From the NCBI GenBank assembly GCA_008638375.1, contig VIRR01000549.1, positions 202,668-266,667 on the forward strand: a stretch of 64,000 bases of DNA. The letters are read 5' to 3'. Source of the stretch: Nyssa sinensis. Taxonomy: Eukaryota; Streptophyta; Magnoliopsida; Cornales; Nyssaceae. The notes under the pieces are model-generated. The model ran no database searches. It was not told the origin of the DNA and saw only the letters and a list, made by a program, of their open reading frames with translations. This document shows positions 12,701-24,083 of this stretch, piece after piece; position 1 is the first letter of the stretch, and each line of letters starts with the position of its first letter. A program made the translations under genes and the position numbers.

Positions 12701-13217
12701 TCACGAACTAAGAACCAGCTTATTGTATTATAACATTAAAAAAAAAAACAAATTGTGAAGAAGCTTTATGTTTGCTTGGGAAATGTGTATAAGAATTATT
12801 ATTGAAAACTCTAAGCTCAAGCTACTACTCTTATTAAAAACAAGGGTTAATCAAGGTTAAGTCTTTGAACAAAGTGGTAAATTATTATAAAGTCCATGGA
12901 TGTTTCCAATTCAAGGCGAAAGATTTAGTTATTTTTATTTTTGACCTAAAATCTATTATGATGACAGGTCACTTGTAGTTTTTTTTAGCAATGACAATAA
13001 TACCTAAATAACATATTCGTTCAAAATAGGAAACCACCAAATTGAAAAACCCCTATTGGCGCCGCTCTCTATTTATCTCTTGCCCAAAGTCATCCTCCTC
13101 TATTGTTGATCCTCCATCATCGATCCTGTAAAAGTTATCAATAAAACTCTTTCTTAATCACTTGTCCCTCTTTTTTCACTCTCCATTCCTCTAGCTCTTT
13201 CCACACCACTGTAAGGC
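12701..13217. other. Intergenic DNA next to solo LTR X1
   Basis: No gene was recognised. A pyrimidine-rich stretch (about 13070-13215) runs up to the target-site duplication catgg at 13218-13222. Confidence 0.5.
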
Positions 13218-13534
13218 CATGGTGTAATAACTCGAAAATTTTTTTTTAATATATAAATTTTCATGGTTATTATTATGATTATTATTATTGTTATTTATTA
13301 TTGTTGGTGTTAAAAATGTGAGATTAATATGATGTGTCTATTATTATTGTTACATGGGGGGTATGTATGTGTAACATGTATATATATGTGAAATAATTAT
13401 ATGTATGTATATTGGTGTAGGATAATGCATGTGCATGTATATGTGAATATGTATGTATGTATATGTGGTAGTGTGTGTGTGCAACCGACCTAGTGTGTGT
13501 ATATGAGTGATATATATACATATAGGTAATTAGG

Positions 13535-13561
13535 GCAGCTTTGCATTAAATGCAAAGCTGC
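13535..13561. repeat. Perfect hairpin in LTR X1 near the predicted transcription start
   Basis: Two 13-bp arms (GCAGCTTTGCATT and AATGCAAAGCTGC) flank a single central base. It lies about 20-25 bp downstream of a TATA-like stretch. X3 has the same hairpin, and X2 has a different but also perfect hairpin in the corresponding zone. Confidence 0.9.
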
Positions 13562-13797
13562 ATGAGGGGAAGAAAGCAGGTGGCTGATACAGAGAGAAAA
13601 AGGTCAAAGAAAGGGGCTGTGAAGGGGGAGGAATGGAGGTGTTTGAGTGATGTATGGGTGTTGGTCTCGGGTGGGAAGAAAAGAGAAGAAAGGAAAGACT
13701 GAGAGCAAGGGAGAGAGAGTTCTGAAGAAGCAGAAGTGACCAAGAGGAACAGAAGGGGGAAGGAAGCAACCAACCGAGAGAAAATCAAGATTTCAAG

Positions 13798-15952
13798 GTA
13801 AATGGGTTTAGTTTCGGTTTTTAAGTTTTTGAGTTATTTAATTGATTTGATTTTTGGATCTTAAAGAGCATGTTATAAGCATTATTTTGCAAAAAGAATG
13901 AAGGAGAATGATTAAAAGATGAGGGAGAAATAGGGGTTTACAGGTCACAGTCGTGGGGGGGATTAGGTTAACATTTTATGTATAAAACCATGCTTGGATG
14001 ATGGGAAAATAACCCTATTAGGTGCAGAAACTCATTAGAGGTGAATAGGGGCCGAAACAGTTAGAGACCAAGCTCGAAATCGTGAGAAAATGAGTTGGCC
14101 GGAGAGTTGACCGAGGGTTTGACCCTCTATTTCGAGAAGATGGGGAGGGTTTTGAGGGAAATGGAGGTTGGAGATGAGATCTACATGAAAAGGGGGAGAG
14201 AATCACATTTTTAAAACTTGAAAAACTCGCCGGAGATCGGTCGCCGGCGCCGGAACCCTACTGGCCCATCGCCGGAAAATCGGGGACGAAGGGGGGGCTG
14301 ATCCGGGCTTGGGTCGGGTCGGGTCGGGCTTGGGCCGGTCCGCCCCTGCCACGTGTCGCATTCTTGTTTTAAATTAAAAGGGGAATGGGAGTGTTTGGCA
14401 ACAGGGATGAGAAATTGAAATTGAAAATTTAATTGGAGACCGGGATATCCTATCCCAGTTTTAACCCTATCCCCTGTTTGGATATCCGAATATAGAATAG
14501 GGTTTTGCAAATTACGAAATTGCCCCTGAACTTTCTGAAAATTACCATTCTGTCCTGAACTTTCAAAAATTACCTTTTAACCCCCAAACTTTAGAGAAAT
14601 TACAATTAGACCCACCAGATTTAAATATTAATAAAATAATAATTAAATTAATTAATTAATTAATTAATTTAATTAATTAAATATACTAAAATAATCCGGA
14701 GTCCAAATGGGACAAGTCATTAGTGTATTTTGACTATCTCGACCATTCTGAGTCCAATGGTGAGGTCCGTTTTATGAGACGGGGTCCCAAAAAATAAAAG
14801 ACCCGTAGTAACATATAAAATTACCAAAATGCCCATGAATTGAAGTACAGTCAAACGAACTCCGAATTAAGTAAACAAATAGTGAAACTTTATTATCTCG
14901 AGCATTCCGGACTCAACCGTGGAGTCCGATTTGTGAAAAGAGGTCACGAAATGTAAGGACCCGTGTAAAGTACAAAATGACTGTTTTGCCCTTTTTGAAC
15001 CCAGGTGTCCGAATTGAATTCTACAAAAGCCTAAACTTATTTTCTTCGACGTTCCGGACTCAATGGTAGAGTCTAATTTAGCAAAATAGAAACTTATGAA
15101 TTAAATACATAAAATTTGATGAATAGCATAATTCAAGTGACAATTAAACTGAGTTTCATGTTATGAATTTTAGGGACACGGAAAGGCAAAGAGAAGGTGA
15201 CCTAACCTTCGGTGTTCTTACGGTGGTTTCACTTTACTACTAGTATACTTTTCCGGTTTGAGATCGATTACCAGGTACGATATATTGTGCTAAGTAAGAA
15301 ATAGAATTGAGATTAGGAATACTTGCTTTGCTGCATTGATTGTTCACATGTTTGCTTGAGTGTTCACATGCTATTGTGCTACGTGTTATCTTGTTAAGTT
15401 GGATGATGATTATAGGTATATCGCATGTTAGTGTGGTGTGTGAATTATATGCTTTGAAGAACTGTTGATATTATAAATTGTGTACTTGAAGGCATGCATT
15501 ATGTATGAATGAGATGCATCATTGAGATTACATTATGACATGATGACATCAGAGCATATTGGCATAGTGTGATTCTTTGGACATGGCGTGGGTTAAGCAC
15601 GTGGTGCTTTGCATTATGAGGGTGCAGATCTTGTGGTGAAAAACCCAAAATCGGCCAATAGGTACTTGCAAGCCTGACGGATTCTGGACCGTGAAGCGAG
15701 ACATACGCGGCGGTACTCATGCCAGCGGAGAATGACCGTATCATGAGACATGAGTGGCATAGAGTTGCATGGGTGTGTCACGCATACAGTTCATCTGCTA
15801 TATACTGCTCATATACTACCATCATGATATTGAATGCCATATAGAAATAACTGTACACTTGCACATGCCACGACCTTAGTTTTGTTTCTTGCATTAGCAT
15901 TATATTGTACCAGCATGTTGAGCTGACCCTTTCAATGGGGCAAACATTTCAG
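13798..15952 (+). other. Predicted two-intron leader inside LTR X1
   Basis: Donor AAG|GTAAAT at 13798 pairs with acceptor ATTTTAG at 15172-15173 (intron of 1376 bp). A 101-bp exon follows (15174-15274), beginning with a purine-rich stretch (GGACACGGAAAGGC). Donor CAG|GTACGA at 15275 pairs with acceptor CATTTCAG at 15951-15952 (678 bp), with a branch-site-like CTGAC about 25 nt upstream. The same four sites recur in X2 and X3. Splicing is inferred from sequence only. Confidence 0.6.
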
Positions 15953-16226
15953 ATGATGTCCCAGTTGTACGTGACGTGGAGATGATCTGATTAGGGACTA
16001 TGTTAGGCCCAAGGGGCGTTTTTGATATTGTGTAAGGGCATAAGCCCGAGATAGTATCTTATTTTGTATGTTGTGAACAAATGGACTAGACTTTGTGTAT
16101 GTATCAGAATAGTGTACGAAATGTATGTAATTATTCTTAATCATCTTTATTTCTTTATTATTTTTATTTTCTTTTGTCTCGTTACTCGTGCCTCGGGTTC
16201 GCTGGAATTCGGGGCGTGACACATGG

Positions 16227-16992
16227 AACATGCATCACTTTCGGCCATTGCGAACCACCACGACTCCCCCTTTACATAGTGCCCAAAGTTCCATCAACAC
16301 ATCAAGGTGCTAATTGTGATCTCTATTGGCTTCCCCATTGACTCGCTCACCAAAGATTGAAGCCTTGCAAAATTCCTTGTTTTCAATTTGGTCTTGGTAG
16401 TTGCAGTCTTGTAGAATTCATTCGAGCCAGGGAATTTGCACGGTGTTGTTGCAATGAAGGTTAGGATTTGGATTGGCCAAGATGTTGTTGGAATGCTAGA
16501 GTTATTATATGGGATGTTGGGAGTTTCTTAGGCTCAAATTTCTTTTTTTCAAATCTTACAGGTTGTGTTTCATTTATTGCACCAATTAAATAACTTTAAA
16601 TATTTGAAAAATCACATTCAATGTTGTCTAATTCATTTTTGGTGGGAAGATATGTTGATGAAATATATACAGGGACATTTATTTTATAAATTTTAAATTT
16701 TAGAGTCTAAATATATAAATTTTATTGAAAATACATTTATATATAAGTTACGGACATCCAACTTGATTATTTTTGAAGAAAAATACTAAAGGGGAATTTT
16801 TATTCAATAAATGTGGTGAACTTGGTTGGTTAATGAGTTTGAACTTAAACTTGCTAATAATTTTGTTACTTTTCATAAACCTATAATTGAACAACCCTAA
16901 AAACAATCAACAAAACAAGCCAAATTTACATTGGCTGCAATCTCACGGCTTGGGCTCTTGGCAATCACACTTCACAATATTGGCTAGCACAT

Positions 16993-17039
<47 letters not shown>

Positions 17040-19415
17040 TACACACTCCTATTCTCTCTCAACCAAGGAGATTTACTCATACCATAAATTAATCGTTCTA
17101 CTTCAACTATCATTAGAACTATTCAAATATAGTCCAATTACTATTAGGAGACTATTAAATAGAATTAGAAAACTTTCTAAATTATATGGGCTTACTTTAA
17201 TTGGGCCACATTAATGAACTTGAGACACTAAAATATTCAATTGAAGTAGAATTAGAATAATATGCAACACAAATGAATAACTTGCAAACCATCATATAAA
17301 CAAGATAATATTTCTTGAGAATAAGTTTTAAGAATGTTTTAGTTAAAAAAAAATAAAAAAAGAAAAAAACTAATGAAGCTATGAAAAAGAATAAGTTTTG
17401 AGTTTTTTTTTTTTAAGACTAGTCTCTAAAATTTAGAGTAACTTAAATTTTTTATTTTGTGTTCTATTCGGAGTAAGATTATATTTATATATACAAGGAT
17501 CTAAAGTGACAGTTAATTCCATTTAGTTCATTTACTATTAAGAAATTTTAGATTTTCATTTTATTCCTTGTGGATTCAAGGTTTCTCTTGTAGATTTGAG
17601 AACCTCATCTATTAGAATGTTATCTAGCCTCCCTTTGGTTACAATGCAAAAGGAAACTTCCTTCAAAAGATAGAATTGTAAGTTGGGGTGCATCTTCTCT
17701 AGCTAATTGTCTTCTCTACTCTAATTATGCTAAAATTCCTATGAGGCATATACTATAAATGATAGAAATTATTATTTATCATAGAGTTTAGAATGTCCCA
17801 AGTTTGTTCTTTAACTATTACACCCTAAATAACTAAATAGGAATCGTTGATCTTAGAGGGTAAATCAAATTATCTAAAAATCTTCCCTTAGTTAATTTTT
17901 ATTATAGCCAAGTGCTTAATACATAATGGAGCAATAATAAAAGGTTCTATTAACCATTTTACATAACTTTTAAACTCTGTTGTGTGTGAATGATAGAAAA
18001 TTAAAACTTTTAATGTTAGAATATTCAAGGGTGCATTTGAACCGTCAAGTCATTATTTTGGCTCTCTATTTCAACTAGTCCAATGCAATGGTTTATTGAA
18101 CCTAGAGGTCAATTAATCATAATCCTATGGTCTTTCTAAGCTACAGTCAAAACTAAAAAGCCTAAGAGTATGTATAAAATTAAATGCAACTGTGTTAATG
18201 ACCAAAACGAATGACTAAACACACAGTCTAACTAATTTATACAGGGCATGTTGTGTGTGTTTATACATTTCTTTAGCATAATCCTGAAGTCTTCATTCAC
18301 TTGTGCTAATGCTTCATCTTTAAAGTCTCGCTTGTGTCATTCAATCTGACTGGTCTTGAATTCTTCACTAGAATAGAAAGACTGTATTAAAACTCAAGTA
18401 GCCTAACAATTACAAACTCAAGGTTTTGAAATAAATTGTCTACATATAATAATTATGGGAAACATACATTTTTTCTCACATGTTGAACATCTATTCTTTT
18501 CTTACACAAACTTCACTTCAGTGTGGAAGGTAGTTCTAATTAACTACCTCATCACTAGAGCTCTTTCAAGCTAGAATTTAGAGTTAAATTGGGCTACTCA
18601 CAATTTGAAAGACGATAGTTTCCTATCGAACATGAAAAAGCTTACTCTTGCAGCCATTTTTTTTTTTTACTTTTGTTAGAGGAAAATGAATAATAAGCTT
18701 TCGAGATGTAAGTGTGTAACATCTTAATTAAGTTATATTGCAACTCATTGCTATAGTTCAAATCATGCCTTTTTTGTTTATGGCATAAGGTCACTAATTC
18801 TTTTCAGTACTAGATGGATTCTTTGTACTAGAACCTCCCAAGAACTATTTTCATCCCTAAAGGTCGCACTTGCTTTGTTTGCCTCTATGGTTAGTTGTGA
18901 GTTGGTTTTATTTTAGGCTTTTTGCCTCTTTGGCGGTGTCCTCTGTCTGTTTTGGTTTTGCTAACTTTTGCATTTGTTTTGTATCCTTGCTTCCCCCCCC
19001 CCCCCCTCTTTTTTTCTTGTTTTCTTTGGTTCTTTAATAAAATTATTACTTACCAATAAAAAATATGATCTAAAAGTTAGAAATTTTTTAATTCTATATA
19101 TGTTTTTCGAACCCTTGATTCAAAAAAGATGAAATCATACTATCTTATTTATTAGGGAAGATATGCATCCCAATCAGCACATTAAAATATAACAATTATG
19201 ATACAAAACAAGTATGGGCAGTGGCCAAGCACTAGGAGGTCAACCCTAAGAAAGCCTAGCTAGGCAACAAGAAAAAAGCTAAACAACTAAAAAAAAACCT
19301 TCATTAGTGCTATGCCATATGCTATGCACAACACTAGTTTATTGAACTAAAACATTAAACATGAGCACTTGCATTTTAGGACATAGTCATGCACAATGCG
19401 AAAATACACCATTCA
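16227..19415. other. Intergenic DNA between solo LTR X1 and receptor kinase 2
   Basis: AT-rich, with no gene recognised. It holds an (AT)n microsatellite at about 16994-17035 and a C-run at about 18991-19005. The stretch at about 18890-19065 (ctttttgcctctttggcggt, then ttaataaaattattacttac) resembles the 3' tail of plant LINEs, but no LINE reading frame precedes it. Confidence 0.5.
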
Positions 19416-22400
19416 TCAATCACCTCGGTTTTGAAGGAGTTGCATTTTGGTTTTGTTCAACTTGACCACAACTTTTTTTATGTCACATCTCTCCTCTGGT
19501 GATTATTTGCAACACTCCATGCCTAATTCCATGATGGCCAAAATAATACCTTGAGTGGTAGTCGTTCCTCCTCGTGTTGTAAATAAACCACCTTCCACAA
19601 CCTCCATTAATTTGCTAGGAAGTGATGCACTGACCCATTGCCTCAGACTCAACTCTCCAGTGAACATTTCATCTGTTGGTTTCTTTCTTGTGAATATTTC
19701 CAACAACATTATTCCATAGCTATATATATCCCCCTCCGTGGAAACTCTTCCTTCGGATCCATACTCTGTCAAACATTCATGTTGTACAAAAAGCCAAGTG
19801 AAAATCCATAATCTTCATTATTCATCATATTTTGCTAAAATTAAATCATATATGAAAGATATGATCTCAAATTGTTTTATGGAAATTTCACAGTTAAAAA
19901 AGAAAATTAGATAATGAAATTAGCCAAGGTTCTCTTGGATTGTCCAACTAAATATTTAAATCATAATCAACAAAATGAAAAGAGTTACCTGGCACAATGT
20001 AGCCGATTGTACCTAAAGTTTTCGTTTGTGTTTCAGTTTTGTTTTGAGCCATGATTTTCGCAATGCCAAAGTCTGCCACATGAGCAACCATATCTTCATC
20101 TAAAAGAACATTATTGGGCTTCAAATCACAATGGACCACAACCTCTGATTGACCATGATGGAGATATTCCAAGGCTAATGCAACATCAAACATAATGCTT
20201 ACTCTTTGAAAGAGATCCAAGCAGTAGTTGTGAGAATATAACCACTTCTCAAGACTTCCATTAGACATGTATTGCAGAACCAAAGCTCTTAGCTCGAGAT
20301 TAGAGCATGAACTTATGACTTTAACTAAATTCCTATGGCGAATATTTCGCAGCACTTTACATTCTGCATCAAAGCTTTTAAAAGCACCATCAAGTTCCGA
20401 ATTCAGAATTTTTACAGCAACAATTATCCCATCTGCAAGTACTCCTTTGAATACAGAGCCAAAACTTCCTACTCCGAGCAAGTTGGCATCACAAAAATTA
20501 TTTGTAGCATCACGAAGCTCCTGATATGAGATCCTTTTGTGCTCAATGATAGGTGCCAAGTCAACTAAATTTGGGGTTTGTGTTTTACTTCCTCGATATT
20601 TGATCACAATATATGTAAAAGAAACAACGAGTACTATTGATGCAATAATTGGAAGAATATATTTGAGAAAAATTTGTTTAATCTGCATCTTCTCGGAATT
20701 ATGAATTTTGCATGTTGGAATTTGTAGAATTGACTGCCCACAAAGTGCTTCATTCCCCATAAAAGACTCAGCTGTAAAGTTAACAAAAGGGCCCCTATTC
20801 AGAATCTCTCCTGACAGCTTATTGTAAGAGCGATTCAAATATTTGAGAGATCTAAGTGCCTCCAAGGACTTCGGAATGGTGCCTGATATATTGTTGTAAG
20901 AGAGGTCTATAAATTCCAATCCTACCACGACACCAAATGATTTCGGAATGGACCCCTGAAATGAGTTTCGTGACAAATTGATTGCAGTAAGAATTTTGAA
21001 GGAGCCAATAGTTGGAGGAATACTTCCTTCAATATGGTTCCTAGATAAATCCATGTTGTTCATGAAATTTGACATTCTCATTTGCAAAGGCAAGTCTCCA
21101 CCCAATGAGTTACTTGACAAATTCAGAAACAACAAATTTTCAAGGGTCCATAAACTCATTGGAATAGAAGAACTCAAATTGTTAGAACTTAGGTCCAACT
21201 GCTGTAGGTGGCGAAGATTCCCTATGCAAGCAGGGATTGGGCCAAATAGAACATTACTTTGAAGAGACAATTCTCCCACTTGCGAAAGCTGGCAAAGCTC
21301 TTGAGGAATTAGTCCTTCAAGCTTGTTACCATCGAGATACAACCTCTGTAAACTCTTTAATGCTCCAACTGATGATGGGATGGATCCACTGACATTGTTC
21401 TTGCTCAATTCTAAAAAATTCAAGTTTTTTAAAGAACCAATTTCTCTGGGAATGGACCCCCTTATTTGACATTCAGGTGCGAAAAAAATTTGAAGCGAAC
21501 TCGAAAAATTTCCAATTGAATTTGGTAGGATACCATCTATTGGATTCTGTGAAAAATCCAATATCTCTAATGATCTGCATCGAGTCAAAGCAGTGAGAAA
21601 ACTAAGTTGAGGACTTCCATTTTCTGTTGTTAGTTGATTGTGTGTCATAGCTAGTTTTTTAAGGAGTTGTAAGGCTAGTAGGTATTGGTCCACTAAATAA
21701 GTTGTTCCCCAGCGATAGAGCAGAGAGTTTAGAAGAGTTGGATAGAAAATATGGGATATTTCCGCTCAACCGATTAGATGATAGAAATAGTGTTTCCAGA
21801 TTAGGAAGCCAAAAGCTTGTTGTCGCTGGTAGATTTCCATCAAGGCAATTGGAACCCATGTGAATTTTCTGCAAAGAGGAGCTGTTAAATATTTGCTCCG
21901 GTATTACCCCGGTGAGATTGTTTTCATCGATGGCTAACCACATCAAATTTGAAAGTTGCGCAAGCTCAGGAGGAATCTTCCCTCGTATGTAATTCGTTTC
22001 TATCGCAAGCTGCAGTAAACTTGAAATGTTACCGAGGGAAGGTGGAAGTGTACCTTCAAAGTTGTTGCCACCAAGATATAAAGTCTCGAGCTTACGTAGA
22101 CTCCCGATATCTCTTGGTATACTTCCCTCGAATCTGTTGTATGAGAGAGAGAATATTGTAAGCTCGCTACAATTTGACAGTAGCGATGGAATTTGGCCCC
22201 CAAAATAGTTGTAAGAAAGATAAAGTCCTTGAAGTCTAGGGCAAAGTTGGCAGATATCCATAGCAAGACTACCAGAGAAGCCATTCTTGGTGAGATCAAT
22301 CACAAATAAAGAAGATATATTAAATGCAGTCCATGGAATTGAACCTGACATGGCATTGTGGTCAAGTACAAATACCTGCAATGTTGATAAGTTGGCCAGG

Positions 22401-22949
22401 GAGGATGGGATAGTACCCGTGAAATTATTGCGGTTCAGATAAAGGATTTGGACCTTTGACAGAGTACCCAACTCTTCTGGTATTTGTCCGCTGAAACGGT
22501 TGTTCCGAAGCGATATGCTCTGAAGCATTCGACAGTGGAACAAAGTTGGAGGTATGATTCCTTCCATTTTGTTGTCTGCTAAAATGAGTTCTTTCAAGCG
22601 ACCCAAACGGCCAATTTGATGTGTTAAGAGGACCATGGAAGCTGTTGTTGCGGAGATTTAGTCTCACAAGGAAGGAGAGATTACCAACATAAGGAGAGAT
22701 TGTTCCTTGGAGACCCATGTGGCCTAGCTCCAAAGCCCTGACCCTTTGTCGGCGTCGACTACAAGAAACCCCAACCCAGTTGCAGAAGTTGGTAGTTGTG
22801 TTCCAGTTACTTCCCAAGATATTGTTAGGGTCAATCTTGATTTCAGTCTTGAATGCAAGGAGAGCATGTTGGTCTGTGAAGTTTGAGAAAGAAAAGGCCA
22901 AACAAACCAACCATGATTGCACTAGCAGCACTCCTAAGAGGAATTCCAT
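19416..22949 (-). pseudogene. LRR receptor-like kinase 2 (LRR subfamily XII, non-RD), lightly disrupted
   Basis: Nearly full-length pattern-receptor type kinase. It starts at 22949 with a signal peptide and LRRNT_2 (NFTDQHALLAFKTEI, NFCNWVGVSC), then more than 20 LRRs, a transmembrane helix near 20650, and a kinase with GVGSFGSVFKG, VAVKIL, HCDLKPNN (non-RD) and DFGIAK. Exon 1 is 19989-22949, the intron 19766-19988 (CCAG|GTAACT, TTGACAG|AG; codon split as G|AG) and exon 2 is 19416-19765. Three lesions: an extra base in CTTAAC near 22623-22626, an extra C in CTCCTT near 21664, and GAA to TAA at 19503-19505. The stop removes the last 28 codons (SPEERCDIKKV and onward), which are still readable to a TGA at 19416-19418. 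All kinase residues are intact. Either a young pseudogene or partly an assembly artefact. Family role: a plasma-membrane receptor for microbial ligands. Confidence 0.93.
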
Positions 22950-23828
22950 ATAAAACGTCTGCTGAAATGGTTCACAAAGAGAGACAGGGTGCTTGAATTT
23001 CTACAAAAAATGAGAGGGAGACCTATAATATACATACTTGTGTGTACATATATGTATATACATTTTTTTTTTCATTTTAATAATAAATAATATAATAAAT
23101 CTCATAAAAAATTAGTTAATTATAAGATAATAATTGATTTTTTTAATAAAAAATAATCATTATCAAAATTAATAACTTATTAAATAGTAAAAATTAATAA
23201 GGATGACTGTATTGAAAAAACAGGTCAGTCTTCTTTAATCGAAAATTTAAAATAAAACAAAAACAGGATGGTAATGCTATAGTAATGCTGACTTCTGTTG
23301 ATTGCCAATAACTATATTGATGGTAATGCTATAGTCTGAAATATGCTATATTGATCCTTACGACTTCAAATAATGGAACAATGAGTATAGTCTGAAATGG
23401 TTTTAATGATAATGCCAACAACTATATTGATCACACCTTGGACAAAAGAAGGCACCGGTCCTGACGCGTAACAACTAGTGTGTAGTGGCACGGGTCAAAC
23501 AAATGTAAACACGTGTGTTATGTGGATCTAAAGATAGAATTCTAGAGAGGGCAGTGGCGAAAAGAGAGGTGTTTTTTGTACAAATGTAAAGGTGACTAAA
23601 ATTGAATGTTTACATGGGATTTGTGGAGATTTTAAGCCATATTTAGTTTGTTAAAATGGAAAGATGAAGGAATTAAATTAATGAAAAAATGAGTTGAGGT
23701 GTGAATCAAATAAGAATAATTATTTCTTAATTCATTTTTTTCTTTTGTTTGGTAATAAGTAATAACCAATAATTTTAATTAATTAACAGTAATAAATAAA
23801 TATACGTTTATATATATAAATATACACA
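22950..23828. other. Upstream region of receptor kinase 2
   Basis: AT-rich, with no gene recognised. The first few hundred bases (22950 upward) would be the promoter side of the minus-strand kinase gene. A short motif (tggtaatgctatagt) is repeated at about 23268 and 23320. Confidence 0.5.
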
Positions 23829-24083
23829 TTAATATATATATATGTATTTATCTCTATGTGTATTTAAGTATACTAGAAGATTGCCATCATCAGATATTTT
23901 CAGTGTCCCAAAAGAATCATTAAGAGGTCTGTCACTATTAGCTACCCAGATAACAGTAGTAACAGAGATGGCTTGAGTGGTTGTGATGGTGTCTGTGGCA
24001 GAATATAAATCTAAAGAAAAACATAGTATGGGAACAAGGGCTTGAAGAAGTGGTATTAAGTTTGTACTGCTGATTAGTCCCAT
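23829..24083 (-). pseudogene. G-type lectin (S-locus) receptor-kinase N-terminal fragment
   Basis: On the minus strand from 24083 there is a hydrophobic signal-peptide-like start, then a TDTITTTQ motif typical of the mature N-terminus of S-locus lectin receptor kinases, then [20 protein letters not shown] and DGNLLVY of the bulb-lectin domain. The 30-40 residues that normally separate these blocks (the ELGFF and WYK region) are missing, and only about 84 codons remain before a stop in simple TA-rich sequence. No PAN, transmembrane or kinase part was found. A gene relic. Confidence 0.8.

Larger units (their letters stand above)
13223..16221 (+). mobile_element. Solo LTR X1 (2999 bp, Ty3/gypsy-type)
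   Basis: It starts TGTAATAACTCG and ends GGGGCGTGACA (canonical TG...CA). It is flanked by a perfect 5-bp target-site duplication catgg (13218-13222 and 16222-16226), with no internal domain, PBS or PPT, so it is a solo LTR left by recombination. Two relatives are in the window, X2 (24633-27467, minus) and X3 (59193-62197). Landmarks: a TA-rich TATA-like region at about 13508-13524, a perfect hairpin at 13535-13561, a CCACGTGTC G-box at 14349-14357, three GGACTC/GAGTCC inverted-repeat modules at about 14742, 14897 and 15047, and a block of about 500 bp (about 15535-16060) shared with the otherwise different LTR of element Y. Confidence 0.95.

Noticed and set aside
18890..19065. LINE insertion
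   Set aside because: Only a tail-like T-rich 3' end with ttaataaaatt is visible. No endonuclease or RT frame and no target-site duplication, so it is mentioned only as a possibility within the intergenic entry.
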